A stretch of 64,000 nucleotides of DNA from positions 138,478-202,477 of the forward strand of contig CAKVMH010000003.1 of assembly GCA_934772045.1 (NCBI GenBank). Direction: 5' to 3'. Both the position numbers and the translations under genes were made by a program. A model generated the notes under the pieces. The model was not told the DNA's origin, did not search any database, and saw nothing but the letters and a program-made list of their open reading frames with translations. Positions 54,568 to 62,557 of this stretch are shown here, in pieces. Every line of letters starts with the position of its first letter. Within the stretch, counting starts at the first letter, position 1. Origin of the DNA: an uncultured Clostridia bacterium (GTDB taxonomy: Bacteria; Bacillota; Clostridia; Christensenellales; UBA1242).

Positions 54568-55359
54568 ATGGCAAGGGTAATCGTGATGACATCTGGTAAA
54601 GGTGGGGTTGGCAAAACAACTGTCACGGCAAATTTAGGCAGACAATTGGCAAAGCGTAATTTAAGGGTGTGCTTGGTTGATATGGACATAGGGCTAAACA
54701 ATTTAGATGTTGTTATGGACATGGAAGACCGCGTCATGTACACCATGATGGACGTTTTGCAAGGTAGATGTCGGCTTAAAGAAGCGCTCGTGCAGGACGA
54801 TTGCTTTCCGCTTTTATATCTGCTTTCAACTGGTGGACTTAACCGCGATTTAACCATTCAGTTGGCAGACATTAAAGGGATAATTGCACTTTTGAGCCAA
54901 ACATTTGATTTTGTGTTAATCGATTGCCCGGCAGGCATAGACGCTGGTTTTAAGCGTGCAGTTTATTGTGCGGACGAAGCGCTGGTTATCACTACACCGC
55001 ATTTAAGTAGCATACGCGACGCGGACAAGGTCGTAACTATTTTGTCTAGCTACAACATTCAGTCTAAGCGGTTTGTCATCAACCGTGCGCGCGGTGATTT
55101 GATACAAGATAAACTCATGTTCGATGTGTACGACATAGGTAAATCATTGCGCATTGATTTTGGCGGAGTTATTCCAGAAGATGACAATGTAATAACTTGC
55201 AACAGCGAAAACGTCACAAACAGCAAAATTGCCCTTAATCGTGCATTTGATATTTTAGCGGAAAACATTTTAACAGGGCAGAAAAAGCTTTTCGACTGCA
55301 CTTATAAATATCGCGGATTTTTTGGGAAAATCAAAAAAGCACTAAAACGCAGTTGTTGA
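54568..55359 (+). CDS. minD: Septum site-determining ATPase MinD
   Basis: A 263-residue deviant Walker-A ATPase: GKGGVGKTT at residues 10-18 with the signature lysine at 11. DMDIGLNNLDVVMDME, IDCPAGIDAGF and INRARGDL are typical. The last residues GFFGKIKKALKRS form the amphipathic membrane-targeting helix. It binds the membrane when ATP-bound and positions the division septum. minC is not next to it; a MinE-like ORF follows. AAAGGGGG lies before the ATG. The later order spoIVFB-like, rplU, prp, rpmA matches Bacillus. Confidence 0.95.
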   Translation: MARVIVMTSGKGGVGKTTVTANLGRQLAKRNLRVCLVDMDIGLNNLDVVMDMEDRVMYTMMDVLQGRCRLKEALVQDDCFPLLYLLSTGGLNRDLTIQLADIKGIIALLSQTFDFVLIDCPAGIDAGFKRAVYCADEALVITTPHLSSIRDADKVVTILSSYNIQSKRFVINRARGDLIQDKLMFDVYDIGKSLRIDFGGVIPEDDNVITCNSENVTNSKIALNRAFDILAENILTGQKKLFDCTYKYRGFFGKIKKALKRSC

Positions 55360-55514
55360 TTGTTTAGTTGGTTAATTTTAGCAACATACTAGCACATAAG
55401 ACGACAATAAAAATCATCAACACAGCAACTAATCAATTAATTCTGCACTGCTCATACCGCATTAACAATTTAAGCACATACCTAAAAAATTTTAATTTTT
55501 GTTAAGGATAATTT

Positions 55515-55742
55515 ATGAATTTAAAAAACCGATTGACAGCCATGATTGAAAAAGATAAACAGGATAGCCCAAAACTTTTAACTGACGTCATTAAATCAGA
55601 CTTTTTTTACCTTATCAACAATTATTTTGAAGTGTCTTTTGATGATATTGACGTTAAAATCACAGTCAATAAAAACGATTACACAATCCAAGTCCTAACT
55701 GTTGGCGACCGAATTAAATTGATGAAGACCTTGCCAAATTAA
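55515..55742 (+). CDS. Short MinE-like protein lacking the N-terminal membrane-targeting part
   Basis: A 75-residue protein directly behind minD. Residues 3-12 (LKNRLTAMIE) align with the AKxRLxxIL contact helix of MinE, and residues 19-60 (PKLLTDVIKSDFFYLINNYFEVSFDDIDVKITVNKNDYTIQV) follow the topological-specificity domain (LxxLKxDILxVIxKYVxIDxxxVxVxLxxxxxxxxLEL). The first ~15 residues of usual MinE (LLDFFxxxxxSA), which include the membrane-targeting sequence, are missing. AAGGATAA precedes the ATG, and no upstream in-frame start supplies the missing part. Similarity is modest; gene position supports the call. Confidence 0.65.
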   Translation: MNLKNRLTAMIEKDKQDSPKLLTDVIKSDFFYLINNYFEVSFDDIDVKITVNKNDYTIQVLTVGDRIKLMKTLPN

Positions 55743-55782
55743 ATACAGGTCTATTTACGCCGATATAAAAATAATATATTGT

Positions 55783-56580
55783 ATGAAAAAATTTAAAATA
55801 GGGGTAAGCACAATTTTGCTTGTGCTGGTGTGTTGTTTAACGCACAAGTTTTTGTTGCTTTTGAATTACCTATTTGCGCTAACAATGCACGAATTAGCGC
55901 ACATTTTTATTGCCACAAAGCGTGGTTATAAAATTAAATTTGTTAAACTTTCAATGTTTGGGTTTTCAATTGATATGGACACAGAAATTGCCAACAAGGA
56001 CAGTTTTGCAATCAATATAAGTGGTCCACTTTGCAATTTAATTTTGGCAGTTTTGTGTTTGGCTTGCTACACAATTGTGCCTGCGTCGTACAACATTTTA
56101 AACAACTTTTGCTTTGCAAATTTGGTTTTGTCTTTCTTCAATTTGTTGCCTATTCATCCACTTGACGGTGGCAAAATTTTCAAAAACATCTTTAAAACAG
56201 AAAAGGCATATAAACGCGCAGATACAATCGTTCGCTTTACATTTGCAGGGTTGTTTTTAATTTTGTTCATATGTTCATTTAAACATAACATCAATTGGTT
56301 GTGTCTTTTATTCGTTGTGTTTTTCATCTTTTCAAAGCCAAACATCAAGCCCAATTTAAGTTTGTTTAAACCTAAAAAGGACAACAGATATGAAAAGGTG
56401 GAAATGATAAAAGTTGATGGAACGGAAAACCTTTTCAACCTTCTTAAACTAATCAACAGCAAGCATTACACATTGTTTTATTGCACAACAACAAAGCAAA
56501 AATACATAGATGAAGACCAAATTGTAAGCCTTGCCTTGCATTTTCCGTTGGACACTCAAATCGTCAATTTAAACATCTAA
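55783..56580 (+). CDS. spoIVFB: SpoIVFB-like M50 membrane metalloprotease
   Basis: A 265-residue intramembrane site-2-type protease. HELAH at residues 36-40 provides zinc ligands; NLLPIHPLDGGK (Asp near 127) gives the third. Six hydrophobic segments, then a cytoplasmic ~65-residue CBS-like end. In Bacillus SpoIVFB activates pro-sigma-K in the mother cell and sits between minCD-spoIVFA and rplU; the same order is found here without spoIVFA. HELAH replaces the common HEIGH, still a valid HExxH. The start ATG is 40 bp after the MinE-like stop; no clear Shine-Dalgarno sequence. Confidence 0.85.
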   Translation: MKKFKIGVSTILLVLVCCLTHKFLLLLNYLFALTMHELAHIFIATKRGYKIKFVKLSMFGFSIDMDTEIANKDSFAINISGPLCNLILAVLCLACYTIVPASYNILNNFCFANLVLSFFNLLPIHPLDGGKIFKNIFKTEKAYKRADTIVRFTFAGLFLILFICSFKHNINWLCLLFVVFFIFSKPNIKPNLSLFKPKKDNRYEKVEMIKVDGTENLFNLLKLINSKHYTLFYCTTTKQKYIDEDQIVSLALHFPLDTQIVNLNI

Positions 56581-56660
56581 AAAGCAAAAAATATTTCTAA
56601 ATACATAAAAGAATTTAGTTAATTAAAGCAACAACAAACAGCAAACGCGTATGATGTTTT

Positions 56661-56714
56661 ATTGTGATTAACAACAAACCATATTTATGAGCGCAAGCGA
56701 AATAAATAGGTTTA
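56661..56714 (-). repeat. Dispersed hairpin family, copy C
   Basis: On the minus strand: AAACC-TATTTAT and ATAAATATGGTTT with one bulge, loop TTCGCTTGCGCTC, then GGTTTGTTGTTAATCACAAT. This is the same layout as copies A and B, in opposite orientation; no terminator follows. Confidence 0.6.
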
Positions 56715-56773
56715 TTTCCGCATTTACGCTTAAATTTCACGCAATTGTCACCAGCCAAATTTGCAACAAACTG

Positions 56774-56802
56774 TTGACAATGTTTTTTTTATCTGTTATA
56801 AT
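56774..56802 (+). promoter_or_regulatory. Promoter of the rplU operon
   Basis: TTGACA (56774-56779), 17-bp spacer, extended TGTTATAAT (TATAAT 56797-56802). Perfect hexamers. Confidence 0.9.
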
Positions 56803-56808
56803 AGCCAA

Positions 56809-56878
56809 GTAGTACCACATTGAACAGGCTTTTTAAACCCTTTTGGGTGCCTTAAAAGTGAGTCTTTATAGGAGGTAA
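56809..56878 (+). promoter_or_regulatory. Candidate L21 leader (autoregulatory mRNA structure)
   Basis: The ~75-nt leader between promoter and rplU folds as AGGC...ACCC-TTTT-GGGT-GCCT (around 56827-56853). Ribosomal-protein leaders of the L21 type occur at this spot in Firmicutes. The GGAGG ribosome binding site follows at 56872-56876. Assigned by position and fold, not by a matched consensus. Confidence 0.45.
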
Positions 56879-56882
56879 CTAG

Positions 56883-57188
56883 ATGTACGCAATAGCAAAT
56901 ATTTCAGGTAAACAATTTAAAGTTGAAGTTGGCAACACTCTTGTTGTAGACCGTCTTAACGCTGAAGTTGGCGAAGTTTTAACTTTCCCAGTGCTTATGG
57001 TTGTTGATGGCAACAAGTCAAAAGTTGGCAACCCTGTTGTAAAAAATGTTGTTGTAAGTGCCAAAGTTGTTGACCACGTTTTGGATAAGAAAATCACAGT
57101 TTTCAAGTACAAAGCAAAGAAAAACGAACGCAAGAAACAAGGTCACAGGCAACCTTACACAAAAATTACAATCGAAAGCATAGGTTAA
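56883..57188 (+). CDS. rplU: 50S ribosomal protein L21
   Basis: A 101-residue ribosomal protein that binds 23S rRNA domain II. MYAIANISGKQFKVEVGNTLVVDRL at the start, KITVFKYKAKKNERKKQGHRQPYTKITI at the end are diagnostic. GGAGGTAACTAG precedes the ATG. First gene of rplU-prp-rpmA. Confidence 0.97.
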   Translation: MYAIANISGKQFKVEVGNTLVVDRLNAEVGEVLTFPVLMVVDGNKSKVGNPVVKNVVVSAKVVDHVLDKKITVFKYKAKKNERKKQGHRQPYTKITIESIG

Positions 57189-57191
57189 TAA

Positions 57192-57503
57192 ATGATTAAC
57201 TTAACAATTTTAAAAAGTAACGATGCAATCACAACAATTCAGGCCAAAGGTCATTCGGGTTATGCTGAGGCTGGGCAGGATATTGTGTGCAGTGCAATTT
57301 CAACAATCATGCAGACAACTTTAATCGGTTTAACCGATGTTGTTAAAACAAATGTCGATTATGAAATTGACGAGAATATCCCTTTCATGCGCATTAGCGT
57401 TTCAGAAAGTGACAAACAAGCACAATTGCTTATGAAAACTGCTTACTTGGCAGTTAAACAGATTGCAAGCGATTACAAAAACTACATTAAAATAAAGGAG
57501 TAA
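57192..57503 (+). CDS. prp: Ribosomal-processing cysteine protease Prp
   Basis: A 103-residue protease (YsxB family) that removes the N-terminal extension of L27 before ribosome assembly. Catalytic His21 and Cys33 are in GHSGYAEAGQDIVCSAIS. It lies between rplU and rpmA as in Staphylococcus and Bacillus. It begins three bases after the rplU stop, so it is translated by coupling; its target, L27 with an ...QLFA extension, is encoded next. Confidence 0.95.
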   Translation: MINLTILKSNDAITTIQAKGHSGYAEAGQDIVCSAISTIMQTTLIGLTDVVKTNVDYEIDENIPFMRISVSESDKQAQLLMKTAYLAVKQIASDYKNYIKIKE

Positions 57504-57505
57504 CT

Positions 57506-57787
57506 ATGATTAAGTTCAATATTCAATTGTTTGCCCATAAAAAAGGTGGCGGTAGCACAAAGAACGGTCGTGATAGTGAATCAAAACGCCTTGGTGTTAA
57601 AGCTGGCGATGGTCAATTTGTTCACGCTGGTTCAATCATCGTTCGCCAAAGAGGTACAAAAATCTACCCATCAACAAATGTTGGTTGCGGTAAAGATTAC
57701 ACATTGTTTGCTTTAATTGATGGTGTTGTTCGTTTTAAACGCGACGCTAGGGGCAGGAAGATTGCTACAGTAGAAGCAAAAATTTAA
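57506..57787 (+). CDS. rpmA: 50S ribosomal protein L27 with Prp-cleavable extension
   Basis: A 93-residue ribosomal protein next to the peptidyl-transferase centre. The N terminus MIKFNIQLFA is the Firmicute extension cut by Prp after Ala10; the mature protein starts HKKGGGSTKNGRDS. GGAG precedes the ATG. A terminator follows at 57872-57903. Confidence 0.97.
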   Translation: MIKFNIQLFAHKKGGGSTKNGRDSESKRLGVKAGDGQFVHAGSIIVRQRGTKIYPSTNVGCGKDYTLFALIDGVVRFKRDARGRKIATVEAKI

Positions 57788-57871
57788 TTTAACATTAATT
57801 TGAATAAATATTGTTAAACTGTTTAATTAAAGGTTTAAATAAACATAATTTGATGATATAAAATTAATACA

Positions 57872-57903
57872 ACAAAAAAGCACCATGAACTGGTGTTTTT
57901 TTA
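57872..57903. terminator. Terminator of the rplU-prp-rpmA operon
   Basis: Stem CACCA/TGGTG (881-885, 891-895) flanked by AAAAAAG and TTTTTTT. The core CACCAT-AACTGGTG is nearly the same as in the terminator at 1803-1832. Confidence 0.85.
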
Positions 57904-57932
57904 TAAATTTATGAAAAGTTTTGTTACATTTA

Positions 57933-58092
57933 CGTATTGAGAACGTTCAGTTCAAGAACCGGCAACTCAACACTGGCGTATTGAGAATGCTCAGTTCAAG
58001 AACCGGCAACTCAACACTAGCGTATTGAGAATGCTCAGTTCAAGAACCGGCAACTCAACACTAGCGTATTGAGAATGCTCAGTTCAAGAACC
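57933..58092 (+). repeat. 44-bp tandem repeat, about 3.6 copies
   Basis: Units begin at 57933, 57977, 58021 and 58065, exact 44-bp period, each starting CGTATTGAGAA. The first unit reads GAACGTTC where the others read GAATGCTC, and ends ACTGG instead of ACTAG. The last unit is cut at GAACCG. The array reaches into the 3' end of the 58079-58813 gene, giving its last codons. No variable spacers, so this is not a CRISPR. Confidence 0.92.
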
Positions 58093-58813
58093 GAGCATCG
58101 AATTTGTTTTTACAGGTGAAAATGATGGAAAGAATAATATCAAGCAAGTAAGCGAAGATAATTATTAGCCAGAAGAAGTATTTTGGGTGGACAAATGCGA
58201 GAGTTATAACCATAACAGCGGTAATCACCAGCGCCACAATGATAGGTATAAGGCTGAATTTACTGAAATTTGTTTTAACTTTTGCAGTCTTGTTGATCTC
58301 CTTATCATCTGTGTACACATTTACAACGAATTTTGGGTCAATTTCAAACATCTTGTTTGCAAAGTGTGTGGAAAGCAATTCAACAACAAAATCTCTTGGA
58401 ATGTATTGAAGTTTTGGGCTTGCAAGGCTGTCGTTATTTTTAAACATTGATTTTACATAAATGTTATAAACGCCGTTGCCGATTTGTTCAAACACATTAT
58501 ACTTTGGCACCAAATTCACAAAGCGTGTTCCGTCGCCAATTTTAGTGATGAATTTATTTAACAATTGGTTGTTAATGCTCAAACTGGAATAGCAGAGCAA
58601 TATGTCATCAAAAGGACACTTTAAAAGCAAAGTGTGCAAAACTTTTGCAAGGTTTTTTGTGTAAACAGCATTTGCAGTGTAACCGAATGATTTAAACAAA
58701 GTTTGGAATGGGCTTTTGACAACGAAATAAATTTGGTCGCCAAACCTTGTTTGTAACATATTAATTTTGTTTTTTAGGTCGGTGACGCTGTCTACCACAT
58801 AAACTAATTTCAT
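58079..58813 (-). CDS. Membrane protein of unknown function, C terminus in the 44-bp repeat
   Basis: A 244-residue protein, no family recognised. The first ~180 residues form a soluble alpha/beta domain (KLVYVVDSVTDLKNKINMLQ, DDILLCYSSLSINNQLL). Two transmembrane helices follow (about 188-208 and 212-232), and the chain ends in a short basic tail. The stop codon lies inside the last unit of the 44-bp tandem repeat, so the final residues (RFLN) come from repeat sequence. AGGGGT precedes the ATG. Monocistronic, convergent with rpmA. Confidence 0.7.
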   Translation of the reverse strand: MKLVYVVDSVTDLKNKINMLQTRFGDQIYFVVKSPFQTLFKSFGYTANAVYTKNLAKVLHTLLLKCPFDDILLCYSSLSINNQLLNKFITKIGDGTRFVNLVPKYNVFEQIGNGVYNIYVKSMFKNNDSLASPKLQYIPRDFVVELLSTHFANKMFEIDPKFVVNVYTDDKEINKTAKVKTNFSKFSLIPIIVALVITAVMVITLAFVHPKYFFWLIIIFAYLLDIILSIIFTCKNKFDARFLN

Positions 58814-58901
58814 ATTTTACCCCTAACTTTAATATGATTATACAACAAAAAACATATTTTTAAAAACGAAATTGCTAAAAACTTGTAAAATTAAATTTTT
58901 A

Positions 58902-58933
58902 AATAAAAAAAATGGGAAAAGAATTCCCATTAA
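58902..58933 (-). terminator. Terminator of the XRE-membrane gene
   Basis: Stem AATGGGAA/TTCCCATT (911-918, 924-931) with a T-run on the minus strand. Confidence 0.85.
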
Positions 58934-58995
58934 TATTTTTTGTGAATAATAACGAGTTAATGATGTTGTTTTTTAAGCCAAGATGATAGTGACAT

Positions 58996-59724
58996 TTAAT
59001 TTATTTGGGTTTCATTAACTTTATTTTCAATATTTCCACTGATTAAAGCATCTTCGTTTGTTTGTAAAGCTTTTTTATTTTTCTTTTCTTTTTTTGGCTG
59101 TTTTTCTTTTTTTTCTTTCGGTTGTTTTATTTTAGGTTTGCTCATTAAAGCGCCCCAAAGAATAACGGCAATTTGTAGCGGAATACCAACAAAATAAATT
59201 ATCCACACATTATATTTAATCAATTGAATGTGTAAACAAACTAACAAGGACCAAAGCAAAAATGAAAGTATCCAAAACAGCCAACGACGTTTACCCCATA
59301 TGGCATTGAAAATTATAAGCAAAACGCAGGATATAGGCACCGACCATAAAAACATCATGAAAAGATTGTTGCCAGTTAAAATTTTGTTTGTGACATACAC
59401 AATTGTTGCAGTTATCCAAACAGCGCTAATTGCAAGTAGGGTGATGATAAGTTTTGTAGGGAATAATCTATCGCGTGTTAGTGCAGGCTGGTCAGGCAAA
59501 GCAATTTCACCCTCAGTGGTTAGTGTATCCAAACTTACACCATAAAATTTTGCAAGTTGATACAACACTTCAATGCTTGGCAACGATTCGCCTTTTTCCC
59601 ATTTTGAAATTGACTTGTCGGAATAATTGAATTTTTCAGCCAATTCAAGTTGAGTCAATTTCATGTTGCGCCTAAGTTTTTGAAGGTTGCGCCCAATTGT
59701 AATGTTTATGTCATTATTTTCCAT
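58996..59724 (-). CDS. XRE-type DNA-binding domain fused to a membrane domain
   Basis: A 242-residue protein. Residues 8-65 are a Cro/CI helix-turn-helix (IGRNLQKLRRNMKLTQLELAEKFNYSDKSISKWEKGESLPS). About four transmembrane helices follow (about 88-112, 118-138, 147-167, 172-195), then a Lys-rich tail (KEKKEKQPKKEKKNKK). Such membrane-tied XRE proteins are common in Firmicutes and may sense the envelope; no target is known. AGAGGTGA lies before the ATG. A terminator follows. Monocistronic. Confidence 0.85.
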   Translation of the reverse strand: MENNDINITIGRNLQKLRRNMKLTQLELAEKFNYSDKSISKWEKGESLPSIEVLYQLAKFYGVSLDTLTTEGEIALPDQPALTRDRLFPTKLIITLLAISAVWITATIVYVTNKILTGNNLFMMFLWSVPISCVLLIIFNAIWGKRRWLFWILSFLLWSLLVCLHIQLIKYNVWIIYFVGIPLQIAVILWGALMSKPKIKQPKEKKEKQPKKEKKNKKALQTNEDALISGNIENKVNETQIN

Positions 59725-59921
59725 ATATCACCTCTGCTGATTTTAAATTTACTAAAATTATAATTTAAGCGTTTAAAATTAGTTTAGTATATAGAACCAT
59801 TTTACAATTTTAAAGAAAATAAATCAAATGTTTTTTTAAATCTATCAGCATTAGAGGTGTTTTTTATTCTACAATCGCGAGAAATTTGTGATATATCTTT
59901 TAAAAACAACGTTTTATAGGT

Positions 59922-60911
59922 TTAAATTTTCATATTTTTAATTTTTTCATAAAGAAGTGGTACAACATTTTTTAAATCGGAAGATGTGTTGTAAGTTAAA
60001 TCAAAACCATTTTTATTGTGTGCAAGCAGTTTGTAAGAATTAGAATATTTCTTAAATAGGACATAATCAAATTTTTCATTACACATTGTTGATATTTGTG
60101 TGCCTTTGCTTGATGGTGTAAATATATTTTTGACATGCAGAATTGTATCCGAACCATTTAAGACATTTGCACAATTTTTTTGTATCACTTTTGTGTCATA
60201 ACTTGTTAAAATTTTAAGGTCAGTGTAACTCATATTTTTAATAAGTTTAGATTTGCAAATTTTTGGGTTGATTTCATAAATACCGTCAACATCAGTCCAG
60301 TTTTCGTAAAGATTTGCACCTAAACATTTCGCAACAATACATGCAGTAAGGTCACTTCCGCCACGGCTCATAAGTTTAATTTTGCTTTGTTTAAAATTGC
60401 TTTTAAAAATCTCGTTTGTTCCGTAAAACCCTGGAATAATTATTTTTTTATAATTTAAAACTAGTTTTTTTAATATTTTTTCAGTTTTTTCATGGTTTAT
60501 TTTATTATTTTTAAAAAAAATCACATTTTCAGCAGGGATAAATTTAATGTTTAAATATTTTGCCATAATTTTTGCAGTGTAAAATTCCCCGCGTGAAACA
60601 AAAAATGCTTTGTCGTTATCATTAATGAATTTATTGCAAATATTGTCTACAATTTCACTTATCGGCATATGTACATTTGTTAATTTGCAAAGTGTTTGAA
60701 GTTTAAATTTTATCTTTTTTTTAAATAGCGCTTTGTTTGTGTTTTTTTTGGTATAAGATAAAAGTAAATCTGTTAATTTTGTGTCGCAATCTGTAGTTTT
60801 TCCTATTGCTGAAAAAACAAAAACATTGCGTTCGTCAGTGTTCAGTTTTTGTATGTTTGTTAGTGTTCGTTTTGCGGTTGTTGCTGTTCCACCAAATTTG
60901 CTTACAATCAT
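59922..60911 (-). CDS. lysC: Aspartate kinase without a complete ACT regulatory region
   Basis: A 329-residue kinase that phosphorylates aspartate, the entry to lysine/diaminopimelate. The start SKFGGTATT is the family KFGGTS motif. Other pieces: FVSRGEFYTAKIMAKYL, PGFYGTN, LMSRGGSDLTACIVAKCLGA and ENWTDVDGIYEINPK. After the kinase domain (~265 residues) only ~60 residues remain, too short for the two ACT domains that usually bind lysine or threonine. It may escape feedback control. Its ATG overlaps the dapB stop (ATGA) with AAGGA upstream, last gene of asd-dapA-dapB-lysC. Confidence 0.9.
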   Translation of the reverse strand: MIVSKFGGTATTAKRTLTNIQKLNTDERNVFVFSAIGKTTDCDTKLTDLLLSYTKKNTNKALFKKKIKFKLQTLCKLTNVHMPISEIVDNICNKFINDNDKAFFVSRGEFYTAKIMAKYLNIKFIPAENVIFFKNNKINHEKTEKILKKLVLNYKKIIIPGFYGTNEIFKSNFKQSKIKLMSRGGSDLTACIVAKCLGANLYENWTDVDGIYEINPKICKSKLIKNMSYTDLKILTSYDTKVIQKNCANVLNGSDTILHVKNIFTPSSKGTQISTMCNEKFDYVLFKKYSNSYKLLAHNKNGFDLTYNTSSDLKNVVPLLYEKIKNMKI

Positions 60912-61555
60912 AACAAATCCTTTATTTTGTACAAACCTTTTTTACAATTGATTAATTTTTCACAAATTTTTATTGCGCCTTCACAAAAAATTTCGCGTGA
61001 TAGTGCGGTGTGTTTTATTTCAATTATTTCATTATTTCCGTACGCGTAAAGGCAATGTTCACCCACAACACTGCCGGCGCGGAAGGCTGTAACATCTGGA
61101 GATATCCCAAATTTGCTAAGCTCTTTAAGTATTTGTTTTGCACTGCCACTTGGGGCATCTTTTTTTTGTTTGTGATGTGTTTCGGTAAGGATAAAATCAT
61201 AATTTTTTATAGGTTTCAAATTTTTAAGCATTTCCATTACACAAGCAAAACCGATGCTCAAATTAGGGCAGACCGCAATCGGTATTTGCTTAGATGCAAG
61301 TTTTATCATATGTTCATTTGTTGAAGTGTGATTTGTTGTGGCAACCAACATCGGTTTATTTTTGTCTAACGCAATTTTTAAGTTTTGGCTTAAAGCGGAG
61401 TAGCAAGAAAAATCAATCACTACGTCAAAATTATATTCGTTTGCTTTGTGTAAACTGTCAACGTCAATTGCACAAAAATCAATGCCTATTTTATTCATAT
61501 ACTTTTGCATTTGTGTGCCCATTCTGCCATTTGCACCTATCAATAAAACTTTCAT
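60908..61555 (-). CDS. dapB: 4-hydroxy-tetrahydrodipicolinate reductase
   Basis: A 215-residue NAD(P)H enzyme of the lysine/DAP path. Nucleotide loop GANGRMG (8-14), ATTNHTS, and the signature ETHHKQKKDAPSGSA with the catalytic His-His and Lys. A little shorter than the usual 240-270 residues. AAAGGTG precedes the ATG. Located 150 AT-rich bases after dapA, and overlapping lysC by four bases. Confidence 0.95.
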   Translation of the reverse strand: MKVLLIGANGRMGTQMQKYMNKIGIDFCAIDVDSLHKANEYNFDVVIDFSCYSALSQNLKIALDKNKPMLVATTNHTSTNEHMIKLASKQIPIAVCPNLSIGFACVMEMLKNLKPIKNYDFILTETHHKQKKDAPSGSAKQILKELSKFGISPDVTAFRAGSVVGEHCLYAYGNNEIIEIKHTALSREIFCEGAIKICEKLINCKKGLYKIKDLL

Positions 61556-61705
61556 TTTTCACCTTTAATATAAGATTTTGGAATTTTAAAATTTTAAAAA
61601 ATTTGTAAAATTATTTAAAATTTTCAATAAAAACATTATTTTTCTTTAAAAATTTAATACTTCTTTAATTTTTTTCGGTTTTTTAATAAGTTTTCAAATA
61701 AATTT

Positions 61706-62557
61706 TTAATTTAATAAATGTTTATTTAATTCATTAATTATTTTTTGTTCATTTGCTTTTTCAAGCGGAGTGAGTGGCAAACGTAAAACATTTTTACACA
61801 TATTTAATTTGCTTAACACAAATTTTGTCGGGATTGGGTTAACTTCACAAAACAGCAAATTATTCAACTCGTAAAACTCGTTATGTATTTTTAAACTTTT
61901 TTCTAATGTAGAGCACTGAGCCAGGATTGCGTTAGGGAAAACATTGCTAAGCACACTTATGCAACCATCAGCACCATGCGAGATAAAAACATGGTTTAAT
62001 TTATCATTTCCGCTGTACACAGGTTTTGTGTGTATTTTTAAAATTTCAAAAATGTGGCTAATATCACTATTTGCTTCCTTTAAACCACACATGTTATCAA
62101 GTTGTTCAAGTTTTGACAAAGTTGCAGGCATTATATTTAACCCAGTTCGGCTTGGGACATTGTAAACTAAAAATGGTAAGCCGACTTTGTTAATCGCTTT
62201 GTAATGTGAAATCAAACCATTTTGTGTGCATTTGTTGTAATAAGGCGTAACAACCACACAACCGTCGGCACCTAAAAGTTTTGCTTGTTTTGTAAATTTA
62301 ACTGCAAGGCGTGTGCAGTTTGAACCAGTGCCAATTAAAACCAAACATCGCTTATTGACTACTTTGATGCAATGTTCTATGATTTTTTTCCTTTCAGTGT
62401 AAGAAATTGTGCTTGCTTCGCCAGTCGTGCCTAAAACCAAAACTGCATCTATATGATTTGCAATTTGATGTTCAAGTAAAACTGTTAACGCATCATAATC
62501 TACATTTTGTTTTTCGTCAAAAGGCGTTACAAGTGCGGTGCATGACTTAAACTTCAT
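61706..62557 (-). CDS. dapA: 4-hydroxy-tetrahydrodipicolinate synthase
   Basis: A 283-residue class I aldolase that joins pyruvate and aspartate semialdehyde. GTTGEAS (residues 43-49), the catalytic Tyr in LVYNVPSRTG (about 132), and the Schiff-base Lys in GLKEANSD (about 157) are present. GGAGGGG lies five bases before the ATG. It overlaps the asd 3' end by 11 bp. Product feeds dapB next in the operon. Confidence 0.96.
   Translation of the reverse strand: MKFKSCTALVTPFDEKQNVDYDALTVLLEHQIANHIDAVLVLGTTGEASTISYTERKKIIEHCIKVVNKRCLVLIGTGSNCTRLAVKFTKQAKLLGADGCVVVTPYYNKCTQNGLISHYKAINKVGLPFLVYNVPSRTGLNIMPATLSKLEQLDNMCGLKEANSDISHIFEILKIHTKPVYSGNDKLNHVFISHGADGCISVLSNVFPNAILAQCSTLEKSLKIHNEFYELNNLLFCEVNPIPTKFVLSKLNMCKNVLRLPLTPLEKANEQKIINELNKHLLN

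Larger units (their letters stand above)
56581..56882. other. Intergenic region before rplU
   Basis: 302 bp holding copy C of the dispersed hairpin family (56661-56714), the rplU promoter (56774-56802) and a structured leader (56809-56878). No gene. Confidence 0.7.

Noticed and set aside
57933..58092. CRISPR array
   Set aside because: The 44-bp period contains no variable spacer; the units are alike over their full length and no cas gene is present.
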